This document shows, one piece after another, positions 55,568 through 64,000 of a DNA stretch of 64,000 bases. The notes below the pieces were generated by a model. It did not search any database and was not told the origin of the DNA. It worked only from the letters and a program-made list of their open reading frames with translations. The DNA is from Mycobacterium sp. AZCC_0083 (GTDB lineage Bacteria; Actinomycetota; Actinomycetes; Mycobacteriales; Mycobacteriaceae). The stretch lies in the NCBI RefSeq assembly GCF_014202335.1, contig NZ_JACHGP010000002.1:62001-126000 (forward strand), read 5' to 3'. Position 1 is the first letter of the stretch. Each line of letters opens with the position of its first letter. The position numbers and the translations under genes were made by a program.

Positions 55568-55581
55568 GTACCGCGCGGTAC
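55568..55581. promoter_or_regulatory. 14-bp perfect palindrome between gcvH and garA
   Basis: GTACCGCGCGGTAC is self-complementary, 84 bases before the garA GTG, in a 127-base gap. Its position fits an operator for garA; no regulator is known to me. Confidence 0.3.
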
Positions 55582-55664
55582 GGTCGTCACAGACGCATGA
55601 CGGACTGCCACGAGGCGGGCCGGTCACGCCAGACATCGCCACAGCAGCCAGTTAGGAGCAGCGG

Positions 55665-56144
55665 GTGACGGATAACGACACCAGTTCGGGAGCTGACCAG
55701 ACGTCTGACGAAGTCACGGTGGAGACCACATCGGTCTTCCGCGCGGATTTCCTCAACGAGCTGGACGCTCCGGCAACGGCGGGAAGCGAGAGCGGGGTCT
55801 CGGGGGTAGAGGGACTGCCCACGGGATCGGCGTTGCTCGTCGTCAAGCGCGGCCCCAATGCGGGCTCGCGTTTCCTGCTCGACCAGGCCACTACGTCGGC
55901 CGGGCGACATCCCGACAGCGACATCTTCCTCGACGACGTCACCGTGAGTCGCCGCCACGCCGAGTTCCGCCTGGAGAGCAGCGAATTCCAGGTGGTCGAC
56001 GTCGGCAGCCTCAACGGCACCTACGTCAACCGTGAACCGGTCGACTCGGCGGTGCTTGCCAACGGCGACGAGGTACAGATCGGCAAGTTCCGCCTGGTGT
56101 TCCTGACCGGGCCAAAGACAGACGACGGCGGCTCGGGCAGTTAG
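55665..56144 (+). CDS. garA: GarA, FHA-domain regulator of 2-oxoglutarate metabolism
   Basis: 159 residues, GTG start. N-terminal ETTSVF motif with Thr21 and Thr22 in the same positions as M. tuberculosis GarA, where PknG and PknB phosphorylate them. FHA domain ~54-145: SAGRHPDSDIFLDDVTVSRRHAEF and SLNGTYVNRE. In unphosphorylated form it inhibits 2-oxoglutarate dehydrogenase/decarboxylase and glutamate dehydrogenase and activates glutamate synthase. Sitting among glycine-cleavage genes ties it to nitrogen and one-carbon flow. Confidence 0.98.
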   Translation: MTDNDTSSGADQTSDEVTVETTSVFRADFLNELDAPATAGSESGVSGVEGLPTGSALLVVKRGPNAGSRFLLDQATTSAGRHPDSDIFLDDVTVSRRHAEFRLESSEFQVVDVGSLNGTYVNREPVDSAVLANGDEVQIGKFRLVFLTGPKTDDGGSGS

Positions 56145-56186
56145 TGGGTTCAAAATGACGGCGATGAGCGCTCGCGCGAAGAGCAA

Positions 56187-56918
56187 ATGACCCAGCCCGA
56201 CACCCCAGCGCTGGCCGGGATGTCGATCGGCGCCGTCCTCGACCTGTTGCGACCGGACTTCCCGGACGTCACCATCTCCAAGATCCGGTTCTTGGAGGCC
56301 GAAGGGCTGGTCACACCCGAGCGCACGCCGTCGGGTTACCGGCGCTTCACCGCGTACGACTGTGCTCGCCTGAGGTTCGTCCTCACTGCCCAGCGCGATC
56401 AATATCTGCCGCTGAAGGTGATCAAGTCCCAACTGGACGCACAGCCCGACGGCGAGCTGCCCAAGACGGGGTCGGCGTACGGGGTGCCGCGCCTGGTGCA
56501 GGTGTCGGATGGTTCCGCCGAAGGCGTCCATGACACCGCTGCCGTTGGGCCCCCGCAGGTCCGGCTGAGTCGCGAGGATCTGCTGGCCCGCTCTGGCGTC
56601 GACGACGAGATGCTCACCGCACTGATCCGGGCAGGCATCGTCAAGCCAGGCCCTGCCGGGTTCTTCGACGAGCACTCGGTGGTCACCGCCCAGTGCGCGC
56701 GGGCACTCGCCGAGTACGGCATCGAGCCGCGTCACCTGCGCGCCTTCAGGTCCGCTGCGGACCGTCAGTCCGACTTGATCGCGCAGATCGCGGGCCCGGT
56801 CGTGAAGGCGGGCGCGCGTGACCGCGCCGACGACCTGGCTCGCGAGGTGGCTGCACTGGCAATCACGTTGCACACGTCGTTGATCAAGTCGGCCGTGCGC
56901 GACGTATTGGATCGCTGA
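56187..56918 (+). CDS. MerR-type regulator (Rv1828-like)
   Basis: 243 residues. The winged HTH is [72 protein letters not shown]; the distal half ([57 protein letters not shown]) is a conserved helical region. Clear homologue of Rv1828. It lies between garA and Rv1829 in the same direction. The effector is unknown. Confidence 0.95.
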   Translation: MTQPDTPALAGMSIGAVLDLLRPDFPDVTISKIRFLEAEGLVTPERTPSGYRRFTAYDCARLRFVLTAQRDQYLPLKVIKSQLDAQPDGELPKTGSAYGVPRLVQVSDGSAEGVHDTAAVGPPQVRLSREDLLARSGVDDEMLTALIRAGIVKPGPAGFFDEHSVVTAQCARALAEYGIEPRHLRAFRSAADRQSDLIAQIAGPVVKAGARDRADDLAREVAALAITLHTSLIKSAVRDVLDR

Positions 56919-56964
56919 GGACTAGACTCGCATCGACGGTTTGAAGTGCGGAAGGCAGACACAG

Positions 56965-57462
56965 ATGGGCGAGGTTCGTGTGGTCGGCATTCGCGTGGAA
57001 CAGCCGCAGAACCAACCGGTCCTGCTCTTGCGTGAGTCCAACGGTGACCGGTACCTGCCCATCTGGATAGGTCAGCCCGAGGCGACGGCGATCGCGCTCG
57101 AGCAGCAGGGTGTCGAGCCCTCGCGGCCACTGACCCACGATCTGATCCGAGATCTGATTGCCGCGCTTGGCCATTCGCTCAAGGAGGTCAGGATCGTCGA
57201 TTTGCAGGAGGGCACCTTCTACGCCGACCTGATCTTCGACCGCGACATCAAGGTGTCGGCGCGCCCGTCGGACTCGGTGGCGATCGCCCTTCGGGTCGGT
57301 GTGCCGATCTACGTCGAGGAAGCGGTGCTCGCGGAGGCCGGCCTGCTCATCCCCGACGAGGGCGACGAGGAAGCCTCCGGTGGCGCCGTGCGCGAGGACG
57401 AGGTGGAGAAGTTCAAGGAGTTCTTGGACAGCGTCTCGCCCGATGACTTCAAGGCGACGTGA
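56965..57462 (+). CDS. Bifunctional-nuclease-family (DUF151) protein, Rv1829-like
   Basis: 165 residues from ATG 56965 (GEVRVVGIRVEQPQNQPVLLLRE), the start used by the near-identical Rv1829. The YLPIWIGQPEATAIALEQQGVEPSRPLTHDL and ARPSDSVAIALRVGVPIYV blocks define the DUF151 family, whose plant and bacterial members show nuclease activity. A UVR-like tail (VEKFKEFLDSVSPDDF) closes the protein. A TAGACT -10-like hexamer stands at 56924. Confidence 0.95.
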   Translation: MGEVRVVGIRVEQPQNQPVLLLRESNGDRYLPIWIGQPEATAIALEQQGVEPSRPLTHDLIRDLIAALGHSLKEVRIVDLQEGTFYADLIFDRDIKVSARPSDSVAIALRVGVPIYVEEAVLAEAGLLIPDEGDEEASGGAVREDEVEKFKEFLDSVSPDDFKAT

Positions 57463-57711
57463 GCGGCTCATAGCGGTTGGTCGGCGAGGTTCCGATTTGT
57501 CACGGATGCGTCTCAACTGACCTGTGTCGCTCGACACGCGGAGCGGGTTTCACGGTTCCGCGAATGGGGCAGCCATACTTTGAATCACGACGGGCAGTCA
57601 CGGCTCGGCGGGAAGCGTATGCTCGACACATTCGAGCTTGGAGCAAACGCGTTGCCTCGCAGTTCAGACTGCGTAGCACGAAGCGAGTTCGACTCGGCGA
57701 AGGGATGGACT
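57463..57711. promoter_or_regulatory. 249-base leader upstream of the Rv1830-like regulator
   Basis: No convincing gene is seen. An open frame does run through it in phase with the Rv1830-like protein (from ATG 57580), but the conserved protein begins at GTG 57712. A -10-like TATGCT is at 57618-57623. In M. tuberculosis the equivalent region is a known hot spot of clinical promoter variants. Confidence 0.4.
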
Positions 57712-58335
57712 GTGGGCGACACGCCACGTCAAGAGCAGTTGGATCTGTCTTCCGGTGGCTCTCCGAAGGAGGCGGCACCGACCCCGGCCAGCGAACCCGT
57801 TCAGGGTGGTCTGTTTCCCGATGACTCCGTCCCCGACGAACTCGTGGGCTATCGCGGGCCGAGCGCATGCCAGATCGCAGGCATTACCTACCGCCAGCTG
57901 GACTACTGGGCGAGGACCTCACTCGTGGTCCCGTCCATCCGCGGCGCGGCGGGCTCGGGCAGCCAACGGCTCTACTCCTTCAAGGACATCCTGGTCCTGA
58001 AGATCGTGAAAAGACTTCTCGACACCGGCATCTCGCTGCACAACATCCGGGTCGCGGTCGATCACCTGCGCCAGCGCGGAGTGAAGGACCTGGCCAACAT
58101 CACCCTGTTCTCCGACGGCACCACCGTCTACGAGTGCACGTCCGCCGAAGAGGTCGTCGACCTGTTGCAGGGCGGCCAGGGCGTGTTCGGCATCGCGGTG
58201 TCCGGCGCGATGCGGGAACTGACCGGCGCCATCGCAGACTTCCCCGGTGAGCGTGCCGACGGCGGCGAATCCATCGCAACGCCCGAGGATGAGCTGGCTT
58301 CGCGCCGCAAGCACCGCGACCGCAAGATCGGCTGA
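57712..58335 (+). CDS. MerR-type regulator (Rv1830, ResR/McdR-like)
   Basis: 207 residues from GTG 57712 with AAGGGA upstream, matching the usual DTPRQEQLDLSSGG start. The MerR HTH is PSACQIAGITYRQLDYWARTSLVVPSIRGAAGSGSQRLYSFKDILVLKIVKRLLDTGISLHNIRVAVDHL. A conserved C-terminus (ITLFSDGTTVYECTSAEEVVDLLQGGQGVFGIAVSGAMREL) follows. The M. tuberculosis homologue affects cell division and antibiotic recovery. A longer start at 57580 is open. Confidence 0.95.
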   Translation: MGDTPRQEQLDLSSGGSPKEAAPTPASEPVQGGLFPDDSVPDELVGYRGPSACQIAGITYRQLDYWARTSLVVPSIRGAAGSGSQRLYSFKDILVLKIVKRLLDTGISLHNIRVAVDHLRQRGVKDLANITLFSDGTTVYECTSAEEVVDLLQGGQGVFGIAVSGAMRELTGAIADFPGERADGGESIATPEDELASRRKHRDRKIG

Positions 58336-58350
58336 CTATCCACGGGATAG

Positions 58351-58400
58351 TTCTCCCGGGTCGCTTCGATGGAGCCGCGCGTGCGTGGACTGCCCTCCGG
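58351..58400. repeat. Dispersed GTCGCTTCG repeat, copy A4, interrupted
   Basis: TTCTCCCGGGTCGCTTCG matches the first half of the long form and CTGCCCTCCGG (58390-58400) its second half, with about 20 unrelated bases between. It lies between the Rv1830-like stop and the gcvP promoter. Confidence 0.45.
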
Positions 58401-58406
58401 TAGACT
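58401..58406 (+). promoter_or_regulatory. Candidate -10 of gcvP
   Basis: TAGACT lies about 20 bases before the riboswitch P1 helix, so transcription from it would include the whole leader. No good -35 is visible. Confidence 0.4.
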
Positions 58407-58423
58407 CGGGAACCGCATCGTCC

Positions 58424-58652
58424 CCCCGCGGGAGAGTTCCGTGGCCGCCAGCCACGGACGCCGAAGGAGCAATACCTCTCCGTCAACCTCTCAGGCACCC
58501 AGGACCGCGAGGGACCCCGATGCCTCTGGAAAGCGGTGCGCCGTCGTAGGTCAGAACGGCTCACCCGCCCATGGGGAAAGGCACCCGCGCCGTCCGCCGG
58601 GTCGCTGAATCTCTCAGGCGCCCGGTTCGGGTCGACGACAGAGGGGGAGGAC
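58424..58652 (+). ncRNA. Tandem glycine riboswitch
   Basis: Aptamer 1 has CGGGAGAG, then CGCCGAAGGAGCAA (58459-58472) and ACCTCTCAGGCA (58486-58497); all match the glycine riboswitch core. Aptamer 2 follows after CTCTGGAAAGCGG with AATCTCTCAGGCG (58608-58620) and GACAGAGGGGGA (58636-58647). The pair precedes gcvP, where glycine binding normally turns expression on. No terminator-like U-run follows, so control is likely at translation or by Rho. Confidence 0.95.
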
Positions 58653-58689
58653 GGCAGCCTTGCTGCGCTCCGAGCCCGAGAGGTCGCCC

Positions 58690-61548
58690 GTGTCCGGTTC
58701 CACATCAGGTCACCACCAATTCAGCTTCGCCGATAGGCACATCGGCCCTGACGCCGACGCCGTCACGACCATGCTCAAGGTCATCGGGGTGGAGTCACTT
58801 GCCGAACTCGCCGAGAAGGCGCTCCCCGCTGGGATTCTCGACACGGTGACCGTCGACGGGCTGGCGCCGGGGCTCGATCGGCTGCCCCCACCGGCGACCG
58901 AGGAGCAGGCGCTGGCCGAACTGCGTGCGATGGCAGACGCCAATACGGTCGCGGTGTCGATGATCGGGCAGGGTTACTTCGACACGCTGACGCCAGCGGT
59001 GTTGCGCCGCAACATCCTCGAGAACCCGGCGTGGTACACCGCGTACACCCCGTACCAACCCGAGATCAGCCAGGGCCGGTTGGAGGTACTGCTGAACTTC
59101 CAGACCATGGTCGAGGATCTGACCGGCCTCGAGGTGGCGAACGCCTCGATGCTCGACGAGGCGACCGCCGCGGCCGAGGCCATGACGCTGATGCACCGTG
59201 CGGTGAAGAACTCCGTCAACCGCCTCGCGGTGGACACCGACGTCTACGCCCAGACCGCGGCCGTGCTCGCCACCCGCGCTGCGCCACTCGGCATCGAGAT
59301 CGTCACCGCCGACCTGCGCGATGGCCTGCCCGATGGCGACTTCTTCGGCGTGATCGTCCAGTCACCCGGCGCCAGTGGCGTCGTCACCGACTGGACCGCC
59401 CTTGTCACCCAGGCACACGAGCGCGGCGCGCTGGTGGCGGTCGGTGCCGACCTGCTGGCGGTCACGCTGATCGCCCCGCCCGGCCAGATCAACGCCGACG
59501 TCGCGTTCGGAAGCACCCAACGCTTCGGCGTGCCAATGGGGTTCGGTGGTCCGCACGCCGGCTATCTGGCGGTGCACACCAAGCATGCGAGGCAATTGCC
59601 CGGCCGATTGGTCGGAGTATCGGTGGACTCCGACGGATCAGTGGCGTATCGACTCTCGCTGCAGACCCGCGAACAGCACATCCGCAGGGACAAGGCGACC
59701 AGCAACATCTGTACCGCGCAGGTGCTGTTGGCCGTGATGGCCGCGATGTACGCGAGCTACCACGGTGCCGACGGCCTCACCGCGATCGCGCACCGCGTGC
59801 ACGGCCACGCACTCGGCGTGGCGACCGGCCTCGACGCCGCAAGCGTCGAGGTGGTGCACGACGCGTTCTTCGACACTGTGCTGGCCCGGGTTCCAGGTCG
59901 CGCCAAGGAGATTCGTGCAGCGGCGAAGGCGCGTGACATCAACGTGTGGCTCGTCGACGATGACCACGTTTCGGTGTCGTGCGACGAGGCCACCACCGCC
60001 GAGCACGTCGAGGAGGTACTCGAGGCGTTCGGGGCGACCCGCGGCGGGCATCACTGGCCTGGCCCTGAAATCGCCACGCGCACATCACGGTTCCTGACTC
60101 ACCCCGCGTTCACCCGGTACCGCACCGAGACCGAGATGATGCGCTATCTGCGGTCGCTCGCCGACAAGGACATTGCACTGGACCGCAGCATGATTCCGCT
60201 CGGGTCGTGCACGATGAAGCTCAACGCGGCAGCCGAGATGGAGTCGATCAGCTGGCCCGAGTTCGCCCGCCAGCATCCCTTCGCGCCTGCCTCGGACACA
60301 CCCGGCCTTCGCAAGCTGATCGCGGAGCTCGAGACGTGGCTCACCCAGCTCACCGGATACGACGCGGTCTCCCTGCAGCCCAACGCGGGCTCACAGGGCG
60401 AGTACGCGGGCCTGCTGGCGATCCACGCGTACCACGAGAGCCGTGGTGACAGTGGACGCGACGTCTGCCTGATTCCGTCAAGTGCACACGGGACCAACGC
60501 GGCGTCGGCGGCGCTGGCATGCATGCGCGTCGTGGTAGTGGCGTGCCGCGACAACGGCGACGTCGATCTTGATGACTTGCGTGCCAAGGTGTCTGAGCAC
60601 GCCGAACGAGTGGCGGCACTGATGATCACCTATCCGTCCACGCACGGCGTCTTCGAGCACGACATCGCGGAGATCTGCGCTGCGGTGCACGACGTCGGCG
60701 GCCAGGTGTACGTCGACGGCGCCAACCTGAACGCGTTGGTTGGCCTGGCCCGTCCCGGCCGGTTCGGCGGCGACGTCAGCCACCTGAATCTGCACAAGAC
60801 GTTCTGCATTCCGCACGGCGGTGGCGGCCCAGGCGTCGGTCCGGTCGCGGTGCGCTCACACCTTGCGCCGTACCTGCCGGGGCACCCGCTTGCCGATGAG
60901 CTCACCGACACCTACACCGTGTCGGCCGCCCCGTACGGGTCGGCGTCGATCCTGCCGATCACGTGGGCCTACATCCGGATGATGGGGGCGCCCGGGTTGC
61001 GCGCCGCGACGCTCACCGCGATCGCGTCGGCCAACTACATCGCCCGCCGCCTCGACGAGTACTACCCGGTGCTCTACACGGGTGAGAACGGCATGGTGGC
61101 CCACGAGTGCATCCTGGACCTGCGGGGGATCACCAAGAACACCGGCGTCACCGTCGATGACGTGGCGAAGCGGTTGGCGGACTACGGTTTCCACGCTCCC
61201 ACGATGAGTTTCCCCGTGGCGGGCACGCTCATGGTGGAGCCGACGGAGAGCGAGAGCCTGACCGAGGTGGACGCGTTTTGCGAGGCGATGATCTCCATCC
61301 GCGCCGAGATCGACCAGGTCGGATCGGGCTCGTTGCCCGCGGAGGACAACCCGCTGCGCAACGCCCCGCACACCGCCGAATGCCTGCTGGTGGCCGATTG
61401 GGATCACCCCTACAGCCGCGAACAGGCGGCATACCCGCTTGGCAAGGCGTTCCGGCCCAAGGTGTGGCCGCCCGTGCGACGGATCGACGCCGCGTACGGC
61501 GACCGCAACCTGGTGTGCTCCTGCCCACCGGTGGAGGCCTTCGCCTGA
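58690..61548 (+). CDS. gcvP: Glycine dehydrogenase (decarboxylating), P protein
   Basis: 952 residues from GTG 58690 (TTG 58660 is also open). Both GcvP halves are fused in one chain. The PLP lysine is Lys703 in [18 protein letters not shown]; the glycine-rich [11 protein letters not shown] and [16 protein letters not shown] blocks are present. Decarboxylates glycine and passes the aminomethyl group to GcvH. Controlled by the glycine riboswitch just upstream. M. tuberculosis calls it gcvB (Rv1832). Confidence 0.98.
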   Translation: MSGSTSGHHQFSFADRHIGPDADAVTTMLKVIGVESLAELAEKALPAGILDTVTVDGLAPGLDRLPPPATEEQALAELRAMADANTVAVSMIGQGYFDTLTPAVLRRNILENPAWYTAYTPYQPEISQGRLEVLLNFQTMVEDLTGLEVANASMLDEATAAAEAMTLMHRAVKNSVNRLAVDTDVYAQTAAVLATRAAPLGIEIVTADLRDGLPDGDFFGVIVQSPGASGVVTDWTALVTQAHERGALVAVGADLLAVTLIAPPGQINADVAFGSTQRFGVPMGFGGPHAGYLAVHTKHARQLPGRLVGVSVDSDGSVAYRLSLQTREQHIRRDKATSNICTAQVLLAVMAAMYASYHGADGLTAIAHRVHGHALGVATGLDAASVEVVHDAFFDTVLARVPGRAKEIRAAAKARDINVWLVDDDHVSVSCDEATTAEHVEEVLEAFGATRGGHHWPGPEIATRTSRFLTHPAFTRYRTETEMMRYLRSLADKDIALDRSMIPLGSCTMKLNAAAEMESISWPEFARQHPFAPASDTPGLRKLIAELETWLTQLTGYDAVSLQPNAGSQGEYAGLLAIHAYHESRGDSGRDVCLIPSSAHGTNAASAALACMRVVVVACRDNGDVDLDDLRAKVSEHAERVAALMITYPSTHGVFEHDIAEICAAVHDVGGQVYVDGANLNALVGLARPGRFGGDVSHLNLHKTFCIPHGGGGPGVGPVAVRSHLAPYLPGHPLADELTDTYTVSAAPYGSASILPITWAYIRMMGAPGLRAATLTAIASANYIARRLDEYYPVLYTGENGMVAHECILDLRGITKNTGVTVDDVAKRLADYGFHAPTMSFPVAGTLMVEPTESESLTEVDAFCEAMISIRAEIDQVGSGSLPAEDNPLRNAPHTAECLLVADWDHPYSREQAAYPLGKAFRPKVWPPVRRIDAAYGDRNLVCSCPPVEAFA

Positions 61549-61570
61549 CTCCGGGCCGGGCGGGCCGCCG

Positions 61571-61600
61571 CTAGTCCAACAGGTCCTAGTCCAACAGGTC
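61571..61600. repeat. 15-bp tandem duplication spanning a stop codon
   Basis: CTAGTCCAACAGGTC occurs twice end to end (61571-61585, 61586-61600). On the minus strand each unit reads DLLD-stop, so the downstream gene has two consecutive in-frame copies of its last five codons including the stop. Confidence 0.9.
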
Positions 61601-63763
61601 GTTGATGTTCGAGACCATCTCGGGGGAGTCCGAGGCTGGCACGCTCTGATACTGGCCGCCGGTGATCTCCGTGATGGCCTGCCAGGTCGCCCGATCCGGG
61701 TCGTCGCCAACGTTGATGACGTTGATGGCCACCTTCTTGGCGGGGTCGAACGCGGCGCGGATCGTGTCCTGCAGACCGGTGCCGTTCAGCGATTGGTCGG
61801 TGTGCGGGCCCGAGGTGATGATCAGAACCGAATTCGGTTGCCCGGCACGGAAGTTGGTGACCGCATCGGTGTAGACGTTGCGCAGGGTGGTGAATGACAC
61901 GCGGCCGCTTGTCGTCGATGCCAAGCCGTCGAATCCGGCGATCAGCGCGGCACTGCGCGGCTGTCCCTGGACCGGGTCGCCGAGCGGACCGAGCGGAACC
62001 AGGGTGGACCCTTCGGCTCCATTGAATGCCGTCAGTCCGACCACCGCGTTGGGCGGCAAGGCAGCCACCCTGGCCTTCAACGCCGTCACCACCGGGCCGA
62101 GGTTCAGCGTCTGGTCGAGCATCACCGATACCGGGCCCGTCCCCGATGGCGTGTTCGGGCCTGCCGACGGGGGGCCCGATACCGCGTTCGCCAGCGTTGC
62201 CCGCATGGAGTTGTCACCCACGGACATCGGCGCAGGAAGCGAACCGAGGTCGACGACGTCGTTCTTCGGGGGCGTGCCGCCGTCGGTACGGAAGCCGGCC
62301 TTGGCCAATTCGGTCATGGGTTCGGCGCCGCGCAGATACCTGGCGAACTCGCTGGCGGCGCTCACCTGTTCCTGGGAAAGCCAACTGCCGGCGAGCAATA
62401 CGGTCGGATAGTCGGCGATGGCGGTGGGGCCCGGCGGAAGCCAAGAGGTCAGCCGACCCTTCGCGTCGGGCATCGACCCGCCACGTTGGTAGAGCAGCTG
62501 TTCGGTGGTGACCACTGCGTGCACCGGCGTCGTGGCCGGGTCGCCGGCCTGCAGCAGGGCGTCCAACGCGGTGGATGCCTTGGAGTCGGCGAGCTTGGGT
62601 TGGCCTGCCATCAGCGTGCTGACGGCGGGGGTGCCTGCGGTGGCCGGTGCTCCTGGCGGGGCCGACGTGGTGGCGACGGCCTCGGCGGCCAGGTAACCGG
62701 CGTCGCTGTCCTCGGTCAGCGGCAGCGCCAGCCGCAACGAGCCCCAGCCGGACAGGTTCAGTCCGTCCATCGACGTCGGGTTGGTCTGCAGGGCAGGCAG
62801 GGTCGACCAGTTCTGTTGTGCCAGCGCATCCTTCAGCTGCGGGCGCACGGCAAGCACGACCGGCGAGGTGACAAGGGAACGACTGTCGCTGACCGTCTGT
62901 TCACCGGTGGCGGCTTCGAGCCGCGCCTCCGACACCGAGCTGCCAGGAATCCACAACGCCGGGCGCTCGCCGAGTTCGCCGGGCCACGCCCCGACGAAAC
63001 CGTTCACCACCGCGTCGGAATCTGCAGGCCGCACGCCAACTTTCACGCATCGGTCCCCGACGGGGGCCGCGGTCTGGTTGTACTTGTCCGCGAGGGCACG
63101 CAGTGGGTCGGCGATGCTGGGGTCGGCGACAACGGCGACGGCGACTTCGCCCTCTACGCAGCGTGCGGCCCCTGCGTGCGACCGATTGGACAGCGCGTCA
63201 CCGAGGAAGCGCCACCCGATGACCCCGCCGACGACAACCACCACGGCGACGAGGGCCGCGATGACGCCGATGCTGACGCCGCGCCTCTTGGGATCGACCG
63301 CCCGGTGGCTGCCCGTCCACTCGCCGCCCTCCCAGTCACCGCCGTGGGCACGTCCCGTGACAGGCGGCCGCGATGGTGGCGGGGGATTCGCGGCGAAGGA
63401 GTGTGTCGGGGCCTCGGGCTCCTCGTAGCGGTAGTCCGGCTCGTCGCGCTCCCAGAAGTTCGGCTCGTACCCGGGTTGGCGGGGCGCCGGTTCTTCGTAG
63501 CCGGCTTCGTCGTAATCGTCCTCGTAATCGGAGTCGTCGAAGTCGGCTTGCTCATAACCAGTTTGGTCGTCGTGCTCGTCGCCCGCGAAATCACGATTGG
63601 CATAAGGGGGTTCGGCAGAACCCGGTTCGCCATATCCGGGACCGGCCTCGTAGCCCTGTTCGTAGCTCGGCTGATCGTAGGAGAAGCCCTGCGCACCGTC
63701 ATCGTGCGGAGCCCGAGGGTCGTCGGGTGCTTCGTCGGGGTCGGGAACGCTGTGCCTACCCAT
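61586..63763 (-). CDS. Membrane protein with solute-binding-like and VWA domains (Rv1836c-like)
   Basis: 725 residues. N-terminal ~160 residues are acidic, Tyr/Pro/Glu-rich and probably disordered; a membrane helix follows (VSIGVIAALVAVVVVVGGVIGWRFL), then an external part with a periplasmic-binding-like section (CVEGEVAVAVVADPSIADPLRALADKYNQ ... LAVRPQLKDAL) and a C-terminal VWA domain (VLIITSGPHTDQSL, EITGGQYQSVPASDSPEMVSNINDLLD). The MIDAS DxSxS is not obvious (SVMLDQTLNLG). Homologous to Rv1836c; function unknown. Confidence 0.9.
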   Translation of the reverse strand: MGRHSVPDPDEAPDDPRAPHDDGAQGFSYDQPSYEQGYEAGPGYGEPGSAEPPYANRDFAGDEHDDQTGYEQADFDDSDYEDDYDEAGYEEPAPRQPGYEPNFWERDEPDYRYEEPEAPTHSFAANPPPPSRPPVTGRAHGGDWEGGEWTGSHRAVDPKRRGVSIGVIAALVAVVVVVGGVIGWRFLGDALSNRSHAGAARCVEGEVAVAVVADPSIADPLRALADKYNQTAAPVGDRCVKVGVRPADSDAVVNGFVGAWPGELGERPALWIPGSSVSEARLEAATGEQTVSDSRSLVTSPVVLAVRPQLKDALAQQNWSTLPALQTNPTSMDGLNLSGWGSLRLALPLTEDSDAGYLAAEAVATTSAPPGAPATAGTPAVSTLMAGQPKLADSKASTALDALLQAGDPATTPVHAVVTTEQLLYQRGGSMPDAKGRLTSWLPPGPTAIADYPTVLLAGSWLSQEQVSAASEFARYLRGAEPMTELAKAGFRTDGGTPPKNDVVDLGSLPAPMSVGDNSMRATLANAVSGPPSAGPNTPSGTGPVSVMLDQTLNLGPVVTALKARVAALPPNAVVGLTAFNGAEGSTLVPLGPLGDPVQGQPRSAALIAGFDGLASTTSGRVSFTTLRNVYTDAVTNFRAGQPNSVLIITSGPHTDQSLNGTGLQDTIRAAFDPAKKVAINVINVGDDPDRATWQAITEITGGQYQSVPASDSPEMVSNINDLLD

Positions 63764-64000
63764 TCCTAACCGTTCCTGGTTTGCGAGCAGGAGTGAATTC
63801 TGCTCGGGTGCGGCCCGAACGGTCTTGGCCGCGGCTGGCGGGTGTTTTCCGGTGGACCGGTGCGCATCGTGTGCGACCGGTGGACCGGAACTGCCGTGCT
63901 GCTATGTGGTCAACGGTGGCGTCCAAGCCTGGCCGGCGGTGTGCCCGCTGCGGTCCACTGTCCGCAGCGGGGTCCTGCCGGCCGATGCCTGAACGACGGT
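63764..64000. other. Non-coding right edge
   Basis: 237 bases upstream of the Rv1836c-like gene with no gene that I can support. It holds an inverted repeat CGAGCAG (63784-63790) / CTGCTCG (63800-63806), two copies of CCGGTGGACCGG (63849-63860, 63877-63888), and a 10-bp hairpin (63944-63971). In M. tuberculosis the next gene on this side is glcB, whose end may lie just outside the window. Confidence 0.5.
63944..63971. terminator. GC-rich hairpin, possible terminator
   Basis: Perfect 10-bp arms CCCGCTGCGG (63944-63953) and CCGCAGCGGG (63962-63971) with an 8-base loop. No T-run, so an I-type mycobacterial terminator or a structural element. Its orientation is unknown; it may end a minus-strand gene beyond the right edge. 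Confidence 0.4.

Overview
This window is high-GC DNA from a fast-growing mycobacterium (Mycolicibacterium type). The evidence is gene content and order: from about 35.4 kb to the right edge it follows the Mycobacterium tuberculosis order Rv1814 (sterol desaturase), Rv1815 (S1-like protease), Rv1816 (TetR), Rv1817 (flavoprotein), Rv1819c (BacA-type ABC importer), secA2, pgsA2, Rv1823, Rv1824, Rv1825, gcvH, garA, Rv1828, Rv1829, Rv1830, gcvP and Rv1836c. Extra genes sit in this backbone: a P-loop ATPase, a DAO-type oxidase, a lectin-LysM protein, an orphan SecD-like domain, a VOC gene and two additional BacA paralogues. An ilvG homologue (Rv1820) is missing between the BacA genes and secA2. Many starts are GTG, and neighbouring genes often overlap by GTGA or ATGA.

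The left part (1-10 kb) is an accessory mix of small metabolic and secreted proteins: an SDR/VOC pair, an acyl-CoA synthetase behind a 9-bp-arm inverted repeat, NTF2-like and DUF732 proteins, an SGNH hydrolase, two TetR regulators, and a maleylpyruvate-isomerase-like/SCP2 protein.

From 10083 to 19972 runs one compact ten-gene operon. It encodes a fused two-domain peptide/nickel-type ABC ATPase, two permeases, an isochorismatase-like cysteine hydrolase, a family-5 solute-binding lipoprotein, an MBL-fold hydrolase, a severely truncated allantoinase, an intact allantoicase, a lipocalin/HRI1-like protein and an IPNS-type 2-oxoglutarate/Fe(II) oxygenase. This looks like import and breakdown of a ureide or purine/pyrimidine-related compound. 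It is the best candidate for an undescribed pathway in the window.

From 20 to 35 kb there are two membrane Ser/Thr kinases, a methyltransferase, a Nudix hydrolase, an F420-type LLM oxidoreductase, MalQ, a LysA-like decarboxylase, a TetR-SDR pair with a clear operator, an MFS transporter, a paired SMR efflux system, a VWA protein and a type B carboxylesterase.

From 35 to 64 kb lies the conserved core. A near-perfect KstR-type operator (TAGAACACGTTCTA) precedes a VOC-flavoprotein pair, which suggests steroid-linked control. Three tandem SbmA/BacA-like ABC importers face a divergent secA2. The glycine cleavage genes gcvH and gcvP flank the GarA/MerR/Rv1829/Rv1830 cluster, and gcvP is preceded by a tandem glycine riboswitch. 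Short dispersed repeats with the core GAGCGAAGCGAC occur at gene ends and in gene leaders across the window; two of them encode the C-terminal tails of unrelated proteins. I saw no tRNA, rRNA, CRISPR array, prophage or insertion sequence.
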